Positions 1-7,892 of a stretch of 25,393 bases of DNA are shown here, piece by piece. The stretch lies in NCBI GenBank assembly GCA_002410755.1, contig DHOL01000074.1, positions 1,012 through 26,404 of the forward strand, written 5' to 3'. Position 1 is the stretch's first letter; every line of letters begins with the position of its first letter. The translations under genes and the position numbers were made by a program. The notes below the pieces were generated by a model, which was given only the letters and a program-made list of their open reading frames with translations, ran no database searches and was not told the origin of the DNA. This stretch comes from Ruminococcaceae bacterium UBA5391. Its GTDB lineage: Bacteria; Bacillota; Clostridia; Oscillospirales; Acutalibacteraceae.

Positions 1-761
1 TTGTTGCCAATGCGCACCGGATTGTTGAAGGGCAGACTCCTGACCTTACCGTGCATACTTCTGACTTCTTTTTTCTGCCCTACCGCTCAGCCGAGGAAAT
101 CAGTTCGGTTATTGTCGATCTTTGCACAAGACGCCTGCCTTCAAGTTACGGCTATTCACCGATGACAGATATTCAGGTGCTTTCTCCGGGGCGGAAAGGG
201 GAGCTAGGCACCGTCGAATTGAACCGCAGGCTGCAACAGGCTATCAATCCGCCAGCTCCTGAAAAAAAAGAGATTACACTGAATGGGGTTTTGTTCCGCG
301 AAGGGGACAAAGTCATGCAGGTCAAAAACAATTATGAACTGCCGTGGGTAAAAGACGACGGGACTTATGGAGAAGGTATTTTCAACGGCGACCTTGGCAT
401 TCTGGAAAAGATTGATCGGCGGGCTTCCATTCTTACTGTACGGATGGATGACCGTCTGGTCAGCTATGAAACGGAGACAGCGTCGGAATTGGAACAAGCC
501 TACGCCATGACAGTCCATAAGAGTCAAGGCAATGAATTCCCATCTGTTATTATTCCAATGTACCGCAGTGCGCCGCAATTATGTTACCGCAATCTGCTTT
601 ATACCGCTGTGACAAGGGCAAAGTCGCTGTTAATTCTTGTAGGACGTCCTGAAATGGTACATGCAATGGTCGCAAACAACAGAAAAACACGCCGCTATAC
701 TGGCCTTGGCTACCTGCTCTTGGAGGATGATGAAATACAGAATGAAAAAACGGATGGCTGA
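1..761 (+). CDS. recD2: RecD2-family DNA helicase, C-terminal fragment (5' end outside window)
   Basis: This is the C-terminal 253 residues of a superfamily 1B 5'-3' DNA helicase of the RecD2/TraA type, which acts in DNA repair. The frame is open from the first base, reading VANAHRIVEG before an internal GTG at 51, so the gene starts upstream of the window. Visible family features are the SPGRKGELG segment, FREGDKVMQ and GIFNGDLG from the SH3-like insert, the motif V sequence AYAMTVHKSQGNEFP (about nt 507-545) and the motif VI sequence LLYTAVTRAKSLL. The gene overlaps the start of comF, so the two are probably co-translated. The family assignment is secure; the RecD2 subtype (as opposed to another RecD-like helicase) is inferred from these C-terminal motifs, because the N-terminal extension is not in view. 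Confidence 0.93.
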   Translation, partial: VANAHRIVEGQTPDLTVHTSDFFFLPYRSAEEISSVIVDLCTRRLPSSYGYSPMTDIQVLSPGRKGELGTVELNRRLQQAINPPAPEKKEITLNGVLFREGDKVMQVKNNYELPWVKDDGTYGEGIFNGDLGILEKIDRRASILTVRMDDRLVSYETETASELEQAYAMTVHKSQGNEFPSVIIPMYRSAPQLCYRNLLYTAVTRAKSLLILVGRPEMVHAMVANNRKTRRYTGLGYLLLEDDEIQNEKTDG

Positions 762-1437
762 CAAAGCCTGCATGCTGCTTTCCTGGTGTGCCGATTTGTT
801 ATTTCCGCCGCGCTGTGTTTTCTGCGGGGAAATTGTACCTCCCGGAGAAAAAGTTTGCCGGAGGTGTACCTCTGAAATACTTCCGTCCGGTGAAGTCTTC
901 TGTGTGTCTGTTCCGGTAGGAAACACCCAGATCCTTTGCACTTATCTGTTCCCTTATGAAGGGAAAGTGCGTGATTCCATTCTGAACTTCAAATTTCACG
1001 GGCAGAAGAGGAATGCCCTCTATTATGCGGAGAAGCTGGCAGCCCAGAGTGCGGTTGCATTCCCGCGCTTAAAATTTGACGCAGTGACTTGTGTTCCACT
1101 TACGCGGGACCGGGAACATGAAAGGGGCTACAATCAATCGGAACTGATTGCAAGGCCGCTTGCAGAAGCTCTTGAAATCCCATTTTTTCCGTGCCTTAAA
1201 AAAACCGGGAAAAACAAGGTGCAGCATTTTTTAAATCGAGAAGAGCGGCTCCGCAATGTACATGGCATATATGCATTATCAGAAAAGAATGACATTTCCG
1301 GGAAAAAGATACTTCTTGTTGACGATATTCTGACAACTGGTTCCACAATGGGGGAATGCGCATTTGTTCTGTTGCAAGGAGGCGCTGCTTCTGTCCGGGG
1401 TGCTGTTATTGCGAAAGCAGGGCTTGAATCAGGTTGA
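730..1437 (+). CDS. comF: ComF family phosphoribosyltransferase-like protein
   Basis: The protein has about 235 residues, the usual ComF length. In other bacteria ComF works in DNA uptake for transformation. An N-terminal four-cysteine zinc ribbon is visible (C29, C32, C43, C46 in FPPRCVFCGE and CRRC). A phosphoribosyltransferase fold follows, with the PRPP-loop motif ILLVDDILTTGSTM near residues 194-207. The start is uncertain. The frame is open back to an ATG at 661, but that would put about 100 bases inside recD2. GGAGG at 722-726 suggests the ATG at 730 (3-base spacing) or at 742 (15-base spacing). The gene overlaps recD2 by about 30 bases. Competence in this organism is not shown by this gene alone, because comF is widespread in bacteria not known to be transformable. 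Confidence 0.9.
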   Translation: MKYRMKKRMADKACMLLSWCADLLFPPRCVFCGEIVPPGEKVCRRCTSEILPSGEVFCVSVPVGNTQILCTYLFPYEGKVRDSILNFKFHGQKRNALYYAEKLAAQSAVAFPRLKFDAVTCVPLTRDREHERGYNQSELIARPLAEALEIPFFPCLKKTGKNKVQHFLNREERLRNVHGIYALSEKNDISGKKILLVDDILTTGSTMGECAFVLLQGGAASVRGAVIAKAGLESG

Positions 1438-1462
1438 AAAAGAACGTTCCCTGTAATATAAT
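1434..1462 (+). promoter_or_regulatory. Sigma-A promoter for the mreB/mbl-like gene
   Basis: TTGAAA at 1434-1439 and TATAAT at 1457-1462 are separated by exactly 17 bases. The -35 box overlaps the comF stop codon. Transcription would start near 1469, leaving a leader of about 77 bases before the ATG at 1547. The match to the sigma-A consensus is strong, so the actin-like gene probably has its own transcript rather than relying on readthrough from recD2-comF. Confidence 0.75.
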
Positions 1463-1546
1463 AAGGAAAACCAAACACAATATATCGAGTAGGGATCCGT
1501 CGGGAAACGGCGGGAACCGTCAGCTTACAGAAATGGATGTGGTCGC

Positions 1547-2572
1547 ATGGCAGGCGCCGATATTGCGCTCGACCTTGGAACTTCTTATGTAAAAATTTAT
1601 CTTGACGGCAAGGGAATTATTCTGAACGAGCCCGCCGTCGTTTCCATCAATTTGGAGACAGATGAGGCCTTGGCAGTTGGGAAAAAAGCTTATGCAATGA
1701 TTGGCCGTACCTCAGATAAAATCCAGGTTTGCCATCCGCTTTCCGGCGGAGTGATTTCGCAGTTCGACCTTGCAAAGTATCTGATTGAGACGTATCTGAA
1801 AAAGATTAATGTGAGCCGTTTGATTATGCCACGCGTTGTTGTCAGTGTTCCCTGCGGTATCACGGAAGTGGAAGAGCGTGCCGTTGTCGATTCAGTCAGT
1901 TCAACCGGGGTGCGGAAAGTTTGCCTGATTGATGAGCCTGTTGCTGCTGCCCTTGGTGCAGGGCTTGACATTTCAAAGCCGCATGGCTCGCTTGTTGTGG
2001 ATCTTGGCGGCGGGACGACCGATATGGCCGTGATTTCGCTTTATGGCATTGCCATTTCCCGCTCTGTCCGGATCGCAGGTGATGCTTTTGATGATGCCGT
2101 GACAAAATATATCCGCCGGAAATACAATTTGCTTATTGGCCCGCGCATGGCGGAAGAATGCAAAATAGCGATTGGCTGTGTATTTCCGCGCAAGGATATC
2201 CTAACTTTCCGGGTAAAGGGACGCAATGCAATGACAGGTTTGCCACAGTGGGCAGATATTACAAGCGACGAAATGCTGGAAGCCCTGTTTGACAGTGCCA
2301 TGAAAGTTGTCCGTGAAATTCAGGACATGCTGGAAAAAACTCCGCCAGAACTGATGGGGGATATTGATTCCGATGGAATCGTTTTAACAGGCGGCTCTTC
2401 ACAGATTTACGGCTTTGACCAACTGATTTCCCAAAAAACAAAGCTTAGTGTCCGTGTTGCGGATGACCCGCAGAACTGTGTAGCTCGTGGAGCGGGCAAG
2501 GCAATCCCGTTTATTGACTATATGGAGGGCAGTGGAAACGAAAAGCTGAATCCCCTTAGGGCAATATACTGA
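1547..2572 (+). CDS. MreB/Mbl family cell-shape actin homologue
   Basis: The protein has 341 residues, the standard length for bacterial actins of the MreB/Mbl/MreBH group. These polymerise on the inner face of the membrane and guide the elongation machinery. The actin signatures are in order: phosphate-1 loop ALDLGTSYVKIY near residues 7-18, IDEPVAAALGAGL near 126-138, phosphate-2 loop VVDLGGGTTDMAVIS near 149-163, and the adenosine motif GIVLTGGSSQIYGF. There is no clear Shine-Dalgarno site before the ATG at 1547; only GGATGTGG lies upstream. No mreC or mreD follows, so this is probably an extra paralogue of the Mbl type rather than the main mreBCD copy. The next genes (DUF5685, J-domain protein) may be functionally linked, but that is inference from order. 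Confidence 0.93.
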   Translation: MAGADIALDLGTSYVKIYLDGKGIILNEPAVVSINLETDEALAVGKKAYAMIGRTSDKIQVCHPLSGGVISQFDLAKYLIETYLKKINVSRLIMPRVVVSVPCGITEVEERAVVDSVSSTGVRKVCLIDEPVAAALGAGLDISKPHGSLVVDLGGGTTDMAVISLYGIAISRSVRIAGDAFDDAVTKYIRRKYNLLIGPRMAEECKIAIGCVFPRKDILTFRVKGRNAMTGLPQWADITSDEMLEALFDSAMKVVREIQDMLEKTPPELMGDIDSDGIVLTGGSSQIYGFDQLISQKTKLSVRVADDPQNCVARGAGKAIPFIDYMEGSGNEKLNPLRAIY

Positions 2573-2704
2573 GCAACCGTTATGCAGTTAGGGCATTTAA
2601 CCTCGCCGCGTGCAGACAAAGCAGTGTCCCCCCCTTGCAGGGCATGGATGAACCAGCTTAAAAGGAATAATCTGGCGGAAAGCTGTAAAAAAGTTCATAA
2701 AATG

Positions 2705-2732
2705 TTCATGGAACCAACAGATAGGTTATAGT
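2705..2732 (+). promoter_or_regulatory. Possible sigma-A promoter before the DUF5685 gene
   Basis: TTCATG (2705-2710) and TATAGT (2727-2732) are 16 bases apart in the 197-base gap after the actin gene. The -35 box is poor (3 of 6). The gap otherwise holds a run of seven C's near 2628 and no hairpin with a T-run, so readthrough from the actin gene is equally possible. Confidence 0.35.
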
Positions 2733-2778
2733 AAAATAAGCTCAGCCAGAGGACAAAGGGAACAGGGGGATGATTTTT

Positions 2779-3684
2779 GTGTTCGGGTACATTAGGCCGC
2801 AGAAATCAGAGCTCCTTGTTCGAGAATTTGAGGAATACAACGGCATTTACTGTGCACTGTGCCGCAGTTTGGGCCGTGAGTATGGCCCTTTTGCACGTTT
2901 GGCCCTCAATTATGATTGTACTTTCTATGCATTGCTGCTGTTTGCACTTTCCTCTGGAGGGCAACCCGGCTTTTCAAAAGGCCGGTGTGTTGTGAATCCC
3001 TTGAAAAAATGTTTTTTTTGCAGGGAACGTAACAATTCGCTGTCTTCTGCCGCAGCTCTTACCATTATCCTTGCCTATTACAAAGTCTGTGACGATGTGG
3101 CAGATTCCGGATTTTTCCGTAGCCTTTTTGCCCGATTTTCCTTGCTGTTCCTACACCATGCACATAAAAAAGCGGACACTAGGTATCCGAAGCTTGAAAA
3201 AGCTGTTTCCAAAGCAATGAGAAAACAGCAGACAGTTGAAATCGGAAATTCCCCGGGAGTTGACCTTTGCGCTGAGCCGACCGCAGGGATGATGGCAGAG
3301 CTTTTTGCCGACGCTGCAGGACCGGAAAAAAGCGGAACACCGGCAGCTCAGGTGCTTCGTGAGACAGGCTATTGCCTTGGCCGGTGGACCTACCTGATTG
3401 ATGCTGCGGATGATCTGCCGAAGGACATCCGGAGAAAGTCTTTTAATCCATTTGCGGTGAAGTTTCAGTTGGATGAAAAGAGTCCTCCTGAGGCACTGAA
3501 GCAAGCCCGCTATTATGCAAATTCCGTTTTGAATGGGACTCTGTCTCAGTTAGATGCTGCGGCCGATTTGCTGGAGCTGGGTTGCTTTGAACCTGCCATC
3601 CGAAACATAATATTTCTTGGCCTGCCAATGATGCAGAGACAACGATTATTCAGGAAGGAGAACGGCAATGTCAGATCCCTATGA
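2779..3684 (+). CDS. DUF5685 family protein of unknown function
   Basis: The N-terminus [21 protein letters not shown] and the following [14 protein letters not shown] match what I know of DUF5685, a Clostridia family without an assigned function. The GTG at 2779 is chosen as the start because AGGGGG (2764-2769) lies nine bases before it; the same element directly touches the ATG at 2770 and could not serve it. The protein would have 301 residues and no signal peptide. Cysteine pairs are visible at C25/C28 and C78/C81 (CFFC), with C70 nearby, suggesting metal binding. Two aspartate-rich motifs stand out: DDVAD (105-109) and DAADDLPKD (208-216). The rest looks helical. The end overlaps the J-domain gene by 17 bases, so the two proteins are probably made together. 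The biochemical role is unknown. Confidence 0.85.
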   Translation: MFGYIRPQKSELLVREFEEYNGIYCALCRSLGREYGPFARLALNYDCTFYALLLFALSSGGQPGFSKGRCVVNPLKKCFFCRERNNSLSSAAALTIILAYYKVCDDVADSGFFRSLFARFSLLFLHHAHKKADTRYPKLEKAVSKAMRKQQTVEIGNSPGVDLCAEPTAGMMAELFADAAGPEKSGTPAAQVLRETGYCLGRWTYLIDAADDLPKDIRRKSFNPFAVKFQLDEKSPPEALKQARYYANSVLNGTLSQLDAAADLLELGCFEPAIRNIIFLGLPMMQRQRLFRKENGNVRSL

Positions 3685-4291
3685 GGTCCTCGGCGTTTCC
3701 CCATCTGCTTCTGATGAGGAAATTAAAAATGCCTATCGTACCCTTGCGAAAAAATATCACCCTGATCATTATGCCAACAGCCCACTTGCAGATGTCGCCG
3801 CCGAGAAAATGAAGGAAATCAATGAGGCATATGACACGATCGTCAAAGAACGCAAAGGAAGACGTGCCGGGAATGCTGGCCCTTATACTGCGGGCCAGAC
3901 TGACTATGGCAGGTATTCGGCTCCTTCTGAGTATGCAGATGTTCGGAACCTCATTTATTCCGGCCGCAATGCAGATGCGGAACAAATTCTTGACGGAGTT
4001 CCTACTGAGAACCGCGATGCAGAATGGCATTATCTGAAGGGAACGGTTCTTTACCGCCGCGGATGGCTCGAAGAAGCCTACCAGGATTTTTCCCGTGCCT
4101 GCCAGATTGAACCTGGGAATGCCGAATACCGTGCGGCGCTGAATCAGATTTCGCAGCAGCGCAGCGGTATGTATGGCGGTTATAACCCATATGGAACTTC
4201 CTCTGACCGTTGGTCAGGGTGTGACATCTGTTCAACACTCTGTGCGGCAGATGCCTGCTGTAGTTGCCTGGGCGGCGGGCGGATGTGTTGA
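3668..4291 (+). CDS. J-domain protein with TPR-like region and cysteine-rich tail
   Basis: The protein has 207 residues. Residues 3-62 form a J domain with the HPD tripeptide at 31-33, needed to stimulate the ATPase of DnaK-type chaperones. Residues about 95-165 look like a pair of TPR helices ([21 protein letters not shown], then [11 protein letters not shown]). It lacks the Gly/Phe region, zinc-finger domain and C-terminal substrate domains of full DnaJ, so it is a specialised co-chaperone. The last 23 residues carry seven cysteines (CDIC, C, CC, C, and a final C), which could bind metal, carry lipid or hold the protein at a membrane. AAGGAG at 3655-3660 precedes the ATG. It overlaps the DUF5685 gene, so DUF5685 or the nearby actin is a reasonable client guess, not a demonstrated one. 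Confidence 0.88.
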   Translation: MSDPYEVLGVSPSASDEEIKNAYRTLAKKYHPDHYANSPLADVAAEKMKEINEAYDTIVKERKGRRAGNAGPYTAGQTDYGRYSAPSEYADVRNLIYSGRNADAEQILDGVPTENRDAEWHYLKGTVLYRRGWLEEAYQDFSRACQIEPGNAEYRAALNQISQQRSGMYGGYNPYGTSSDRWSGCDICSTLCAADACCSCLGGGRMC

Positions 4292-4318
4292 CGGTATTTC
4301 TGAGGAAGGGGCTGTTTC

Positions 4319-4858
4319 ATGAACCATAGCCTTCGCGTCGCTTTTTGTTCTGTAATGGCCGCTGTCTCTGTAACCCTAATGTTCCTTGGCGGAATCATAC
4401 CAATCGGTACTTACGCTTTCCCCGCGCTTGCGGGCATTCCGCAGATCGCAATTGTTATAGAACTGGGCACCAACTGGGCATGGCCTACTTATATAGCAGT
4501 TTCCATCCTTTCTGTGTTCCTTGCAGCGGATAAAGAAGCAGTCCTCTGGTACATCCTTTTTTTTGGATGCTACCCGATTGTCAAGGCAAAAATAGAAAAG
4601 AGAAGAAAAAAACTTTCTGCAACTGTACTGAAGTTTGCTTTCTTCAATGCTACCGCCATTGCGGAATTTTATCTTGCCATGTGGATTTTAAAGGTTCCTG
4701 TGAGCAGTTACACCATCTTTGGCGTCCAAATGCCGTGGCTTTTTCTGGCAGTTGGAAACTTTGTTTTTGCGCTTTATGACTATGCGCTCTCCCTGCTGAC
4801 TGTCGGATACTGCCGGAAAATTCACCCCAATGCTGAAAAATGGCTCCATATTCACTGA
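4319..4858 (+). CDS. Small polytopic membrane protein, function unknown
   Basis: The protein has 179 residues and about five predicted membrane segments, roughly at residues 5-25, 34-50, 57-80, 102-122 and 136-160, with a basic loop (KAKIEKRRKKLSA) between the third and fourth. The compact, Gly/Ala-rich, polytopic architecture resembles the substrate-binding S components of ECF transporters and related Clostridia membrane proteins, but I see no diagnostic motif. GAGGAAGGGG lies upstream of the ATG. It is 27 bases downstream of the J-domain gene and 1 base before a strong terminator hairpin, so it is the last gene of this block. No function is claimed. Confidence 0.75.
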   Translation: MNHSLRVAFCSVMAAVSVTLMFLGGIIPIGTYAFPALAGIPQIAIVIELGTNWAWPTYIAVSILSVFLAADKEAVLWYILFFGCYPIVKAKIEKRRKKLSATVLKFAFFNATAIAEFYLAMWILKVPVSSYTIFGVQMPWLFLAVGNFVFALYDYALSLLTVGYCRKIHPNAEKWLHIH

Positions 4859-4859
4859 T

Positions 4860-4898
4860 ATCAAGTGCTTTTCCTTTGGGCAGCACTTGATTTTTTTT
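4860..4898 (+). terminator. Intrinsic terminator after the membrane-protein gene
   Basis: A perfect 10-bp stem, ATCAAGTGCT (4860-4869) with AGCACTTGAT (4882-4891), has a 12-base loop and runs into eight T's. The stem begins two bases after the stop codon. Confidence 0.92.
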
Positions 4899-4922
4899 GC
4901 TTTACGTTTTAAAATTGTAATA

Positions 4923-4960
4923 AGGTATGGCTGGAATCGGCTCCGGCCACACCTTTTTTT
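4923..4960 (+). terminator. Second, tandem terminator hairpin
   Basis: AGGTATGGCTGG (4923-4934) pairs with CCGGCCACACCT (4943-4954) with one mismatch and one G-U pair, followed by seven T's. It lies 24 bases after the first terminator. It may be a back-up terminator, or an attenuator if a promoter lies between the two (TGTAAT at 4916-4921 is a weak -10 candidate). Confidence 0.75.
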
Positions 4961-4983
4961 GGAAAATTGCATGGTGCGGTTCC

Positions 4984-5018
4984 CCGCGCGGAATCGTACA
5001 CTTTCAAGACCTGCGCGG
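4984..5018 (+). promoter_or_regulatory. GC-rich inverted repeat overlapping the rpiR ribosome binding site
   Basis: CCGCGC (4984-4989) and GCGCGG (5013-5018) are complementary across a 23-base loop. The right arm contains part of the CGGAG (5016-5020) that serves the ATG at 5023. In RNA this could hide the ribosome binding site; in DNA it could be an operator for the regulator. No good sigma-A promoter is visible in 4961-5022. Confidence 0.35.
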
Positions 5019-5022
5019 AGAA

Positions 5023-5910
5023 ATGGACTCTATTGGAATGGATGATTTTCTGGAGGCCCGTATCCAGAAGAAAATGAATGACTTTTCCAAGGGCCAAAAA
5101 CGTATTGCAAAATATATCCGGGAAAACTATGACAAAGTTGCTTTTATGACGGCGTCAAAGCTGGGGGCAACGGTTGGTGTCAGCGAATCCACCGTTGTGC
5201 GATTTGCTACTGAGATTGGCTATGCAGGCTACCCACAGCTTCAGCAGGCAATGCAGGAAATGATTCGCAACAAACTGACAATGGTACAGCGCATGGATGT
5301 GACCTCCAGCCGGATTGGAGATTCCGACGTGCTGGATTTTGTGTTTAATCAGGATATTGATGTAATCCGCCGCACCATGGAGGAGACTTCGCACAAGGAT
5401 TTTTACCGTGCGGTCGATGCAATTATTGCTTCCCGCAAAATATATATCCTTGCAGCCAGAAGTGCCCTTGCCCTTGGGACGTTCCTTTCCTATTATTTCA
5501 ATATGCTGTTTGAAAATGTTTTGCTTGTCCAGTCAACAAGTGAAGGGGAAATCTTCGAGCAGATGATTCACCTTAACGAGCAGGATACGGTAATCGGAAT
5601 CAGCTTTCCACGTTATTCCCGCAAGGTTTCCCACGCCATGGATTACGCCCACAACCGCGGTGCAAAAGTCATAGCTATTACGGATACATCCATGTCTCCG
5701 ATTGCTGCAAAAGCAGACTGCATGCTTCTTGCGCGCAGCGATATTGCTTCCATTGTCGATTCGCTCTGCGCTCCACTCAGCCTAATTAATGCGCTTATTG
5801 TGATGGTGACAATCCGGAAATCCGGAGAAGTAAAACATACTTTCCAGAAACTCGAAGATATCTGGGATGAATATGGGGTTTATGAAAAGGTAGATGACAA
5901 CTCTAAGTGA
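5023..5910 (+). CDS. MurR/RpiR family transcriptional regulator
   Basis: The protein has 295 residues. The N-terminal HTH_6 domain covers residues 8-85, with the recognition region [28 protein letters not shown] sugar-phosphate-binding domain follows (about 125-265; [21 protein letters not shown], then [15 protein letters not shown] and GAKVIAITD). Such regulators usually sense phosphosugars such as MurNAc-6-P or ribose-5-P. The open frame extends back to 4927, but that start lies inside a terminator hairpin and the extra residues do not belong to the family. The ATG at 5023 (CGGAG two bases upstream) or at 5038 is preferred. The stop overlaps the GTG of the flavoprotein gene, so it heads the operon that includes cmk and ispH-S1. 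No sugar gene is adjacent, so the effector cannot be guessed. Confidence 0.9.
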   Translation: MDSIGMDDFLEARIQKKMNDFSKGQKRIAKYIRENYDKVAFMTASKLGATVGVSESTVVRFATEIGYAGYPQLQQAMQEMIRNKLTMVQRMDVTSSRIGDSDVLDFVFNQDIDVIRRTMEETSHKDFYRAVDAIIASRKIYILAARSALALGTFLSYYFNMLFENVLLVQSTSEGEIFEQMIHLNEQDTVIGISFPRYSRKVSHAMDYAHNRGAKVIAITDTSMSPIAAKADCMLLARSDIASIVDSLCAPLSLINALIVMVTIRKSGEVKHTFQKLEDIWDEYGVYEKVDDNSK

Positions 5911-7157
5911 AGTATGACGTGCTTATCATTGGAGGAGGAGCAGCCGGAATGATGGCCGCTGGTACGGCTGCACAAAGATGTCTTTCGGTCTGCCTTCTGG
6001 AGAAAAATTCTTTTCTTGGCAAAAAAATCCGCATTACAGGAAAAGGCCGCTGCAATGTGACAAACAACTGTGATGTCCGAACAGTAATTGAATCGACGCC
6101 GACAAATGGACGGTTCCTTTACGGTGCCGTGTCCCAGTTTCCTCCGTTTGATGCAATCCGTTTCTTTGAGGGCCTCGGCCTTCCGCTGAAAACAGAGCGT
6201 GGGAATCGTGTATTCCCGGTCTCTGACCATGCATCAGATGTTGCGGAAGCGTTGATACGGTTTGACCGCGGGGCTGGTGTGCAGTTTGTCCGTGGGGAAG
6301 CGGCGCACCTCCTGCTAAAGAGCGGGGCTGTCTGCGGGGCTACCCTTCGGGATGGGACAAAAATCCTTGCAGAGAATGTTGCCGTTTGCTGCGGCGGTGT
6401 ATCTTATCCGGCGACTGGTTCCACAGGGGATGGGTACCGTTTGGCTCAGGAAGCAGGCCATACCATTACGCCGCTTTTGCCTTCACTGGTACCGCTGGTT
6501 GCGTCCGGGGAAGACGGAAAGGACTGCCGGGATATGATGGGCCTTTCCCTCAAGAATGTTGCGGTGCAGGTGGTGGATACCGGTAGCGGTAAGGCTGTCT
6601 ATGAGAATTTCGGTGAGATGCTTTTTACACATTTTGGGCTTTCCGGGCCGATTATCCTGAGTGCAAGCGCCCATATGCACCGGATGTCACCGGGACGGTA
6701 CCGTGTCCTGATTGACCTGAAGCCTGCGTTGACGCCGGAAAAGCTGGACGCCCGCCTGCAGCGGGACTTCGGCGCAAATATTAACCGGGATTTTTTCAAT
6801 TCCCTTTCTGCCCTGCTTCCGCGCAAAATGATTCCGGTTGCAGTGCGGCGCTCCGGTATCCCACCGGCGACAAAATGCAATGCCATTACCCGGGAGATGC
6901 GCCATTCTTTCGGAAAAATGCTGAAGTCGTTCCCAATTACAGTACAGGGTTTTCGTCCGATTGAAGAAGCAATTGTAACTTCCGGAGGCGTTTCAACAAA
7001 AGAAATTGATCCAAGAACGATGCAGTCCAAGCTGGTTCAAGGCCTTTATTTTGCAGGCGAAGTAATTGATGTTGATGCCTATACCGGAGGTTTTAACCTT
7101 CAGATTGCTTTTAGTACAGGCAGGCTTGCAGGCAGTTCCATGAAAACTGGAGGATGA
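5907..7157 (+). CDS. HI0933/YhiN-type FAD-dependent oxidoreductase
   Basis: The protein has 416 residues and matches the HI0933-like flavoprotein family (also annotated as aminoacetone oxidase family FAD-binding enzyme). Evidence is the N-terminal dinucleotide-binding motif [13 protein letters not shown] with LLEKN, the family signature [27 protein letters not shown] in the middle, [10 protein letters not shown], and the C-terminal FAD segment [20 protein letters not shown]. The physiological substrate is not established for most members. The GTG start at 5907 shares bases with the TGA of the regulator gene (GTGA), which indicates translational coupling, as there is no good ribosome site of its own. 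The downstream neighbour is cmk, an arrangement I recall from other Clostridia. Confidence 0.92.
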   Translation: MKYDVLIIGGGAAGMMAAGTAAQRCLSVCLLEKNSFLGKKIRITGKGRCNVTNNCDVRTVIESTPTNGRFLYGAVSQFPPFDAIRFFEGLGLPLKTERGNRVFPVSDHASDVAEALIRFDRGAGVQFVRGEAAHLLLKSGAVCGATLRDGTKILAENVAVCCGGVSYPATGSTGDGYRLAQEAGHTITPLLPSLVPLVASGEDGKDCRDMMGLSLKNVAVQVVDTGSGKAVYENFGEMLFTHFGLSGPIILSASAHMHRMSPGRYRVLIDLKPALTPEKLDARLQRDFGANINRDFFNSLSALLPRKMIPVAVRRSGIPPATKCNAITREMRHSFGKMLKSFPITVQGFRPIEEAIVTSGGVSTKEIDPRTMQSKLVQGLYFAGEVIDVDAYTGGFNLQIAFSTGRLAGSSMKTGG

Positions 7158-7165
7158 GATTCGGA

Positions 7166-7870
7166 ATGAAAAGGAAAGATAGTCAGCCAAAAGGCAGAAC
7201 AACAGCTATTGCGATTGACGGCCCTGCAGGTGCAGGGAAGAGCACGATTGCATGGCGTGCCGCGGAAGCGCTTGGCTTCCTTTATGTCGATACCGGTTCC
7301 CTTTATCGGGCCATTGCCCTTTTTGTGCTGAAAAGCGGGGTAAACCCGTCCAGTCCGGCAGAAGTGTGCCCACTACTGAAAACCCTTACCGTAGCCCTGA
7401 ACTATGAAAATGGGAATCAGAAGGTCTCCATCAACGGAGAAGATGTCACCGGACAGATACGCTCTGCTGAAGTTTCTATGGCAGCCTCCAAGGTTTCGGC
7501 AATCCCTGAGGTGCGCAAGTATTTGCTTGCTCTTCAACGCCGCCTTGCTGAAGAACACAGCGTTGTAATGGATGGCAGGGACATTGGCACCGTTGTGCTG
7601 CCTAATGCACGCGTAAAGATCTTTTTAACGGCTTCTGCTGATGAGCGGGCACGCCGCCGCTATGAGGAAATGATTGGGAAGGGTATGAAGGCCGATTATG
7701 AGGAAGTGCTTTCCGATTTAAAGCAGCGCGACTATAAAGATGAACACCGCGCTATTTCCCCGCTTAGACAGGCCGAAGATGCAGTGCTTATTGACACTAC
7801 GGGAAATACGCTGGAACAGTCCGTCGCGGAACTGACGCATATCATCAGAAGCCGTCTAGCAGGAAAATAA
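7166..7870 (+). CDS. cmk: Cytidylate kinase
   Basis: Cytidylate kinase phosphorylates CMP and dCMP to the diphosphates with ATP, in the cytoplasm. The protein has about 234 residues. It shows the P-loop AIDGPAGAGKST near the N-terminus, VDTGSLYRAIA (nucleotide-binding), MDGRDIGTVVLPNA, the lid-type arginine run ERARRRYEEM, and RDYKDEHRAISPL. The start is either the ATG at 7154, which overlaps the previous stop (ATGA), or that at 7166. GGAGG at 7149-7153 directly touches 7154, which leaves no spacing, so 7166 is chosen; the difference is four residues. The position before plsC and ispH/S1 fits the common bacterial cmk-rpsA linkage. Confidence 0.96.
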   Translation: MKRKDSQPKGRTTAIAIDGPAGAGKSTIAWRAAEALGFLYVDTGSLYRAIALFVLKSGVNPSSPAEVCPLLKTLTVALNYENGNQKVSINGEDVTGQIRSAEVSMAASKVSAIPEVRKYLLALQRRLAEEHSVVMDGRDIGTVVLPNARVKIFLTASADERARRRYEEMIGKGMKADYEEVLSDLKQRDYKDEHRAISPLRQAEDAVLIDTTGNTLEQSVAELTHIIRSRLAGK

Positions 7871-7892
7871 TATAGGAAAAACAGGCGATACT

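Noticed and set aside
1502..1521. Near-tandem repeat CGGGAAACGG CGGGAACCGT in the actin-gene leader
   Set aside because: Two imperfect 10-base units and a weak hairpin; no known riboswitch or operator is recognised.
4927..5022. Extended N-terminus of the RpiR regulator from an ATG at 4927
   Set aside because: The start lies within a terminator hairpin and the extra residues do not fit the family; the ATG at 5023 is better.
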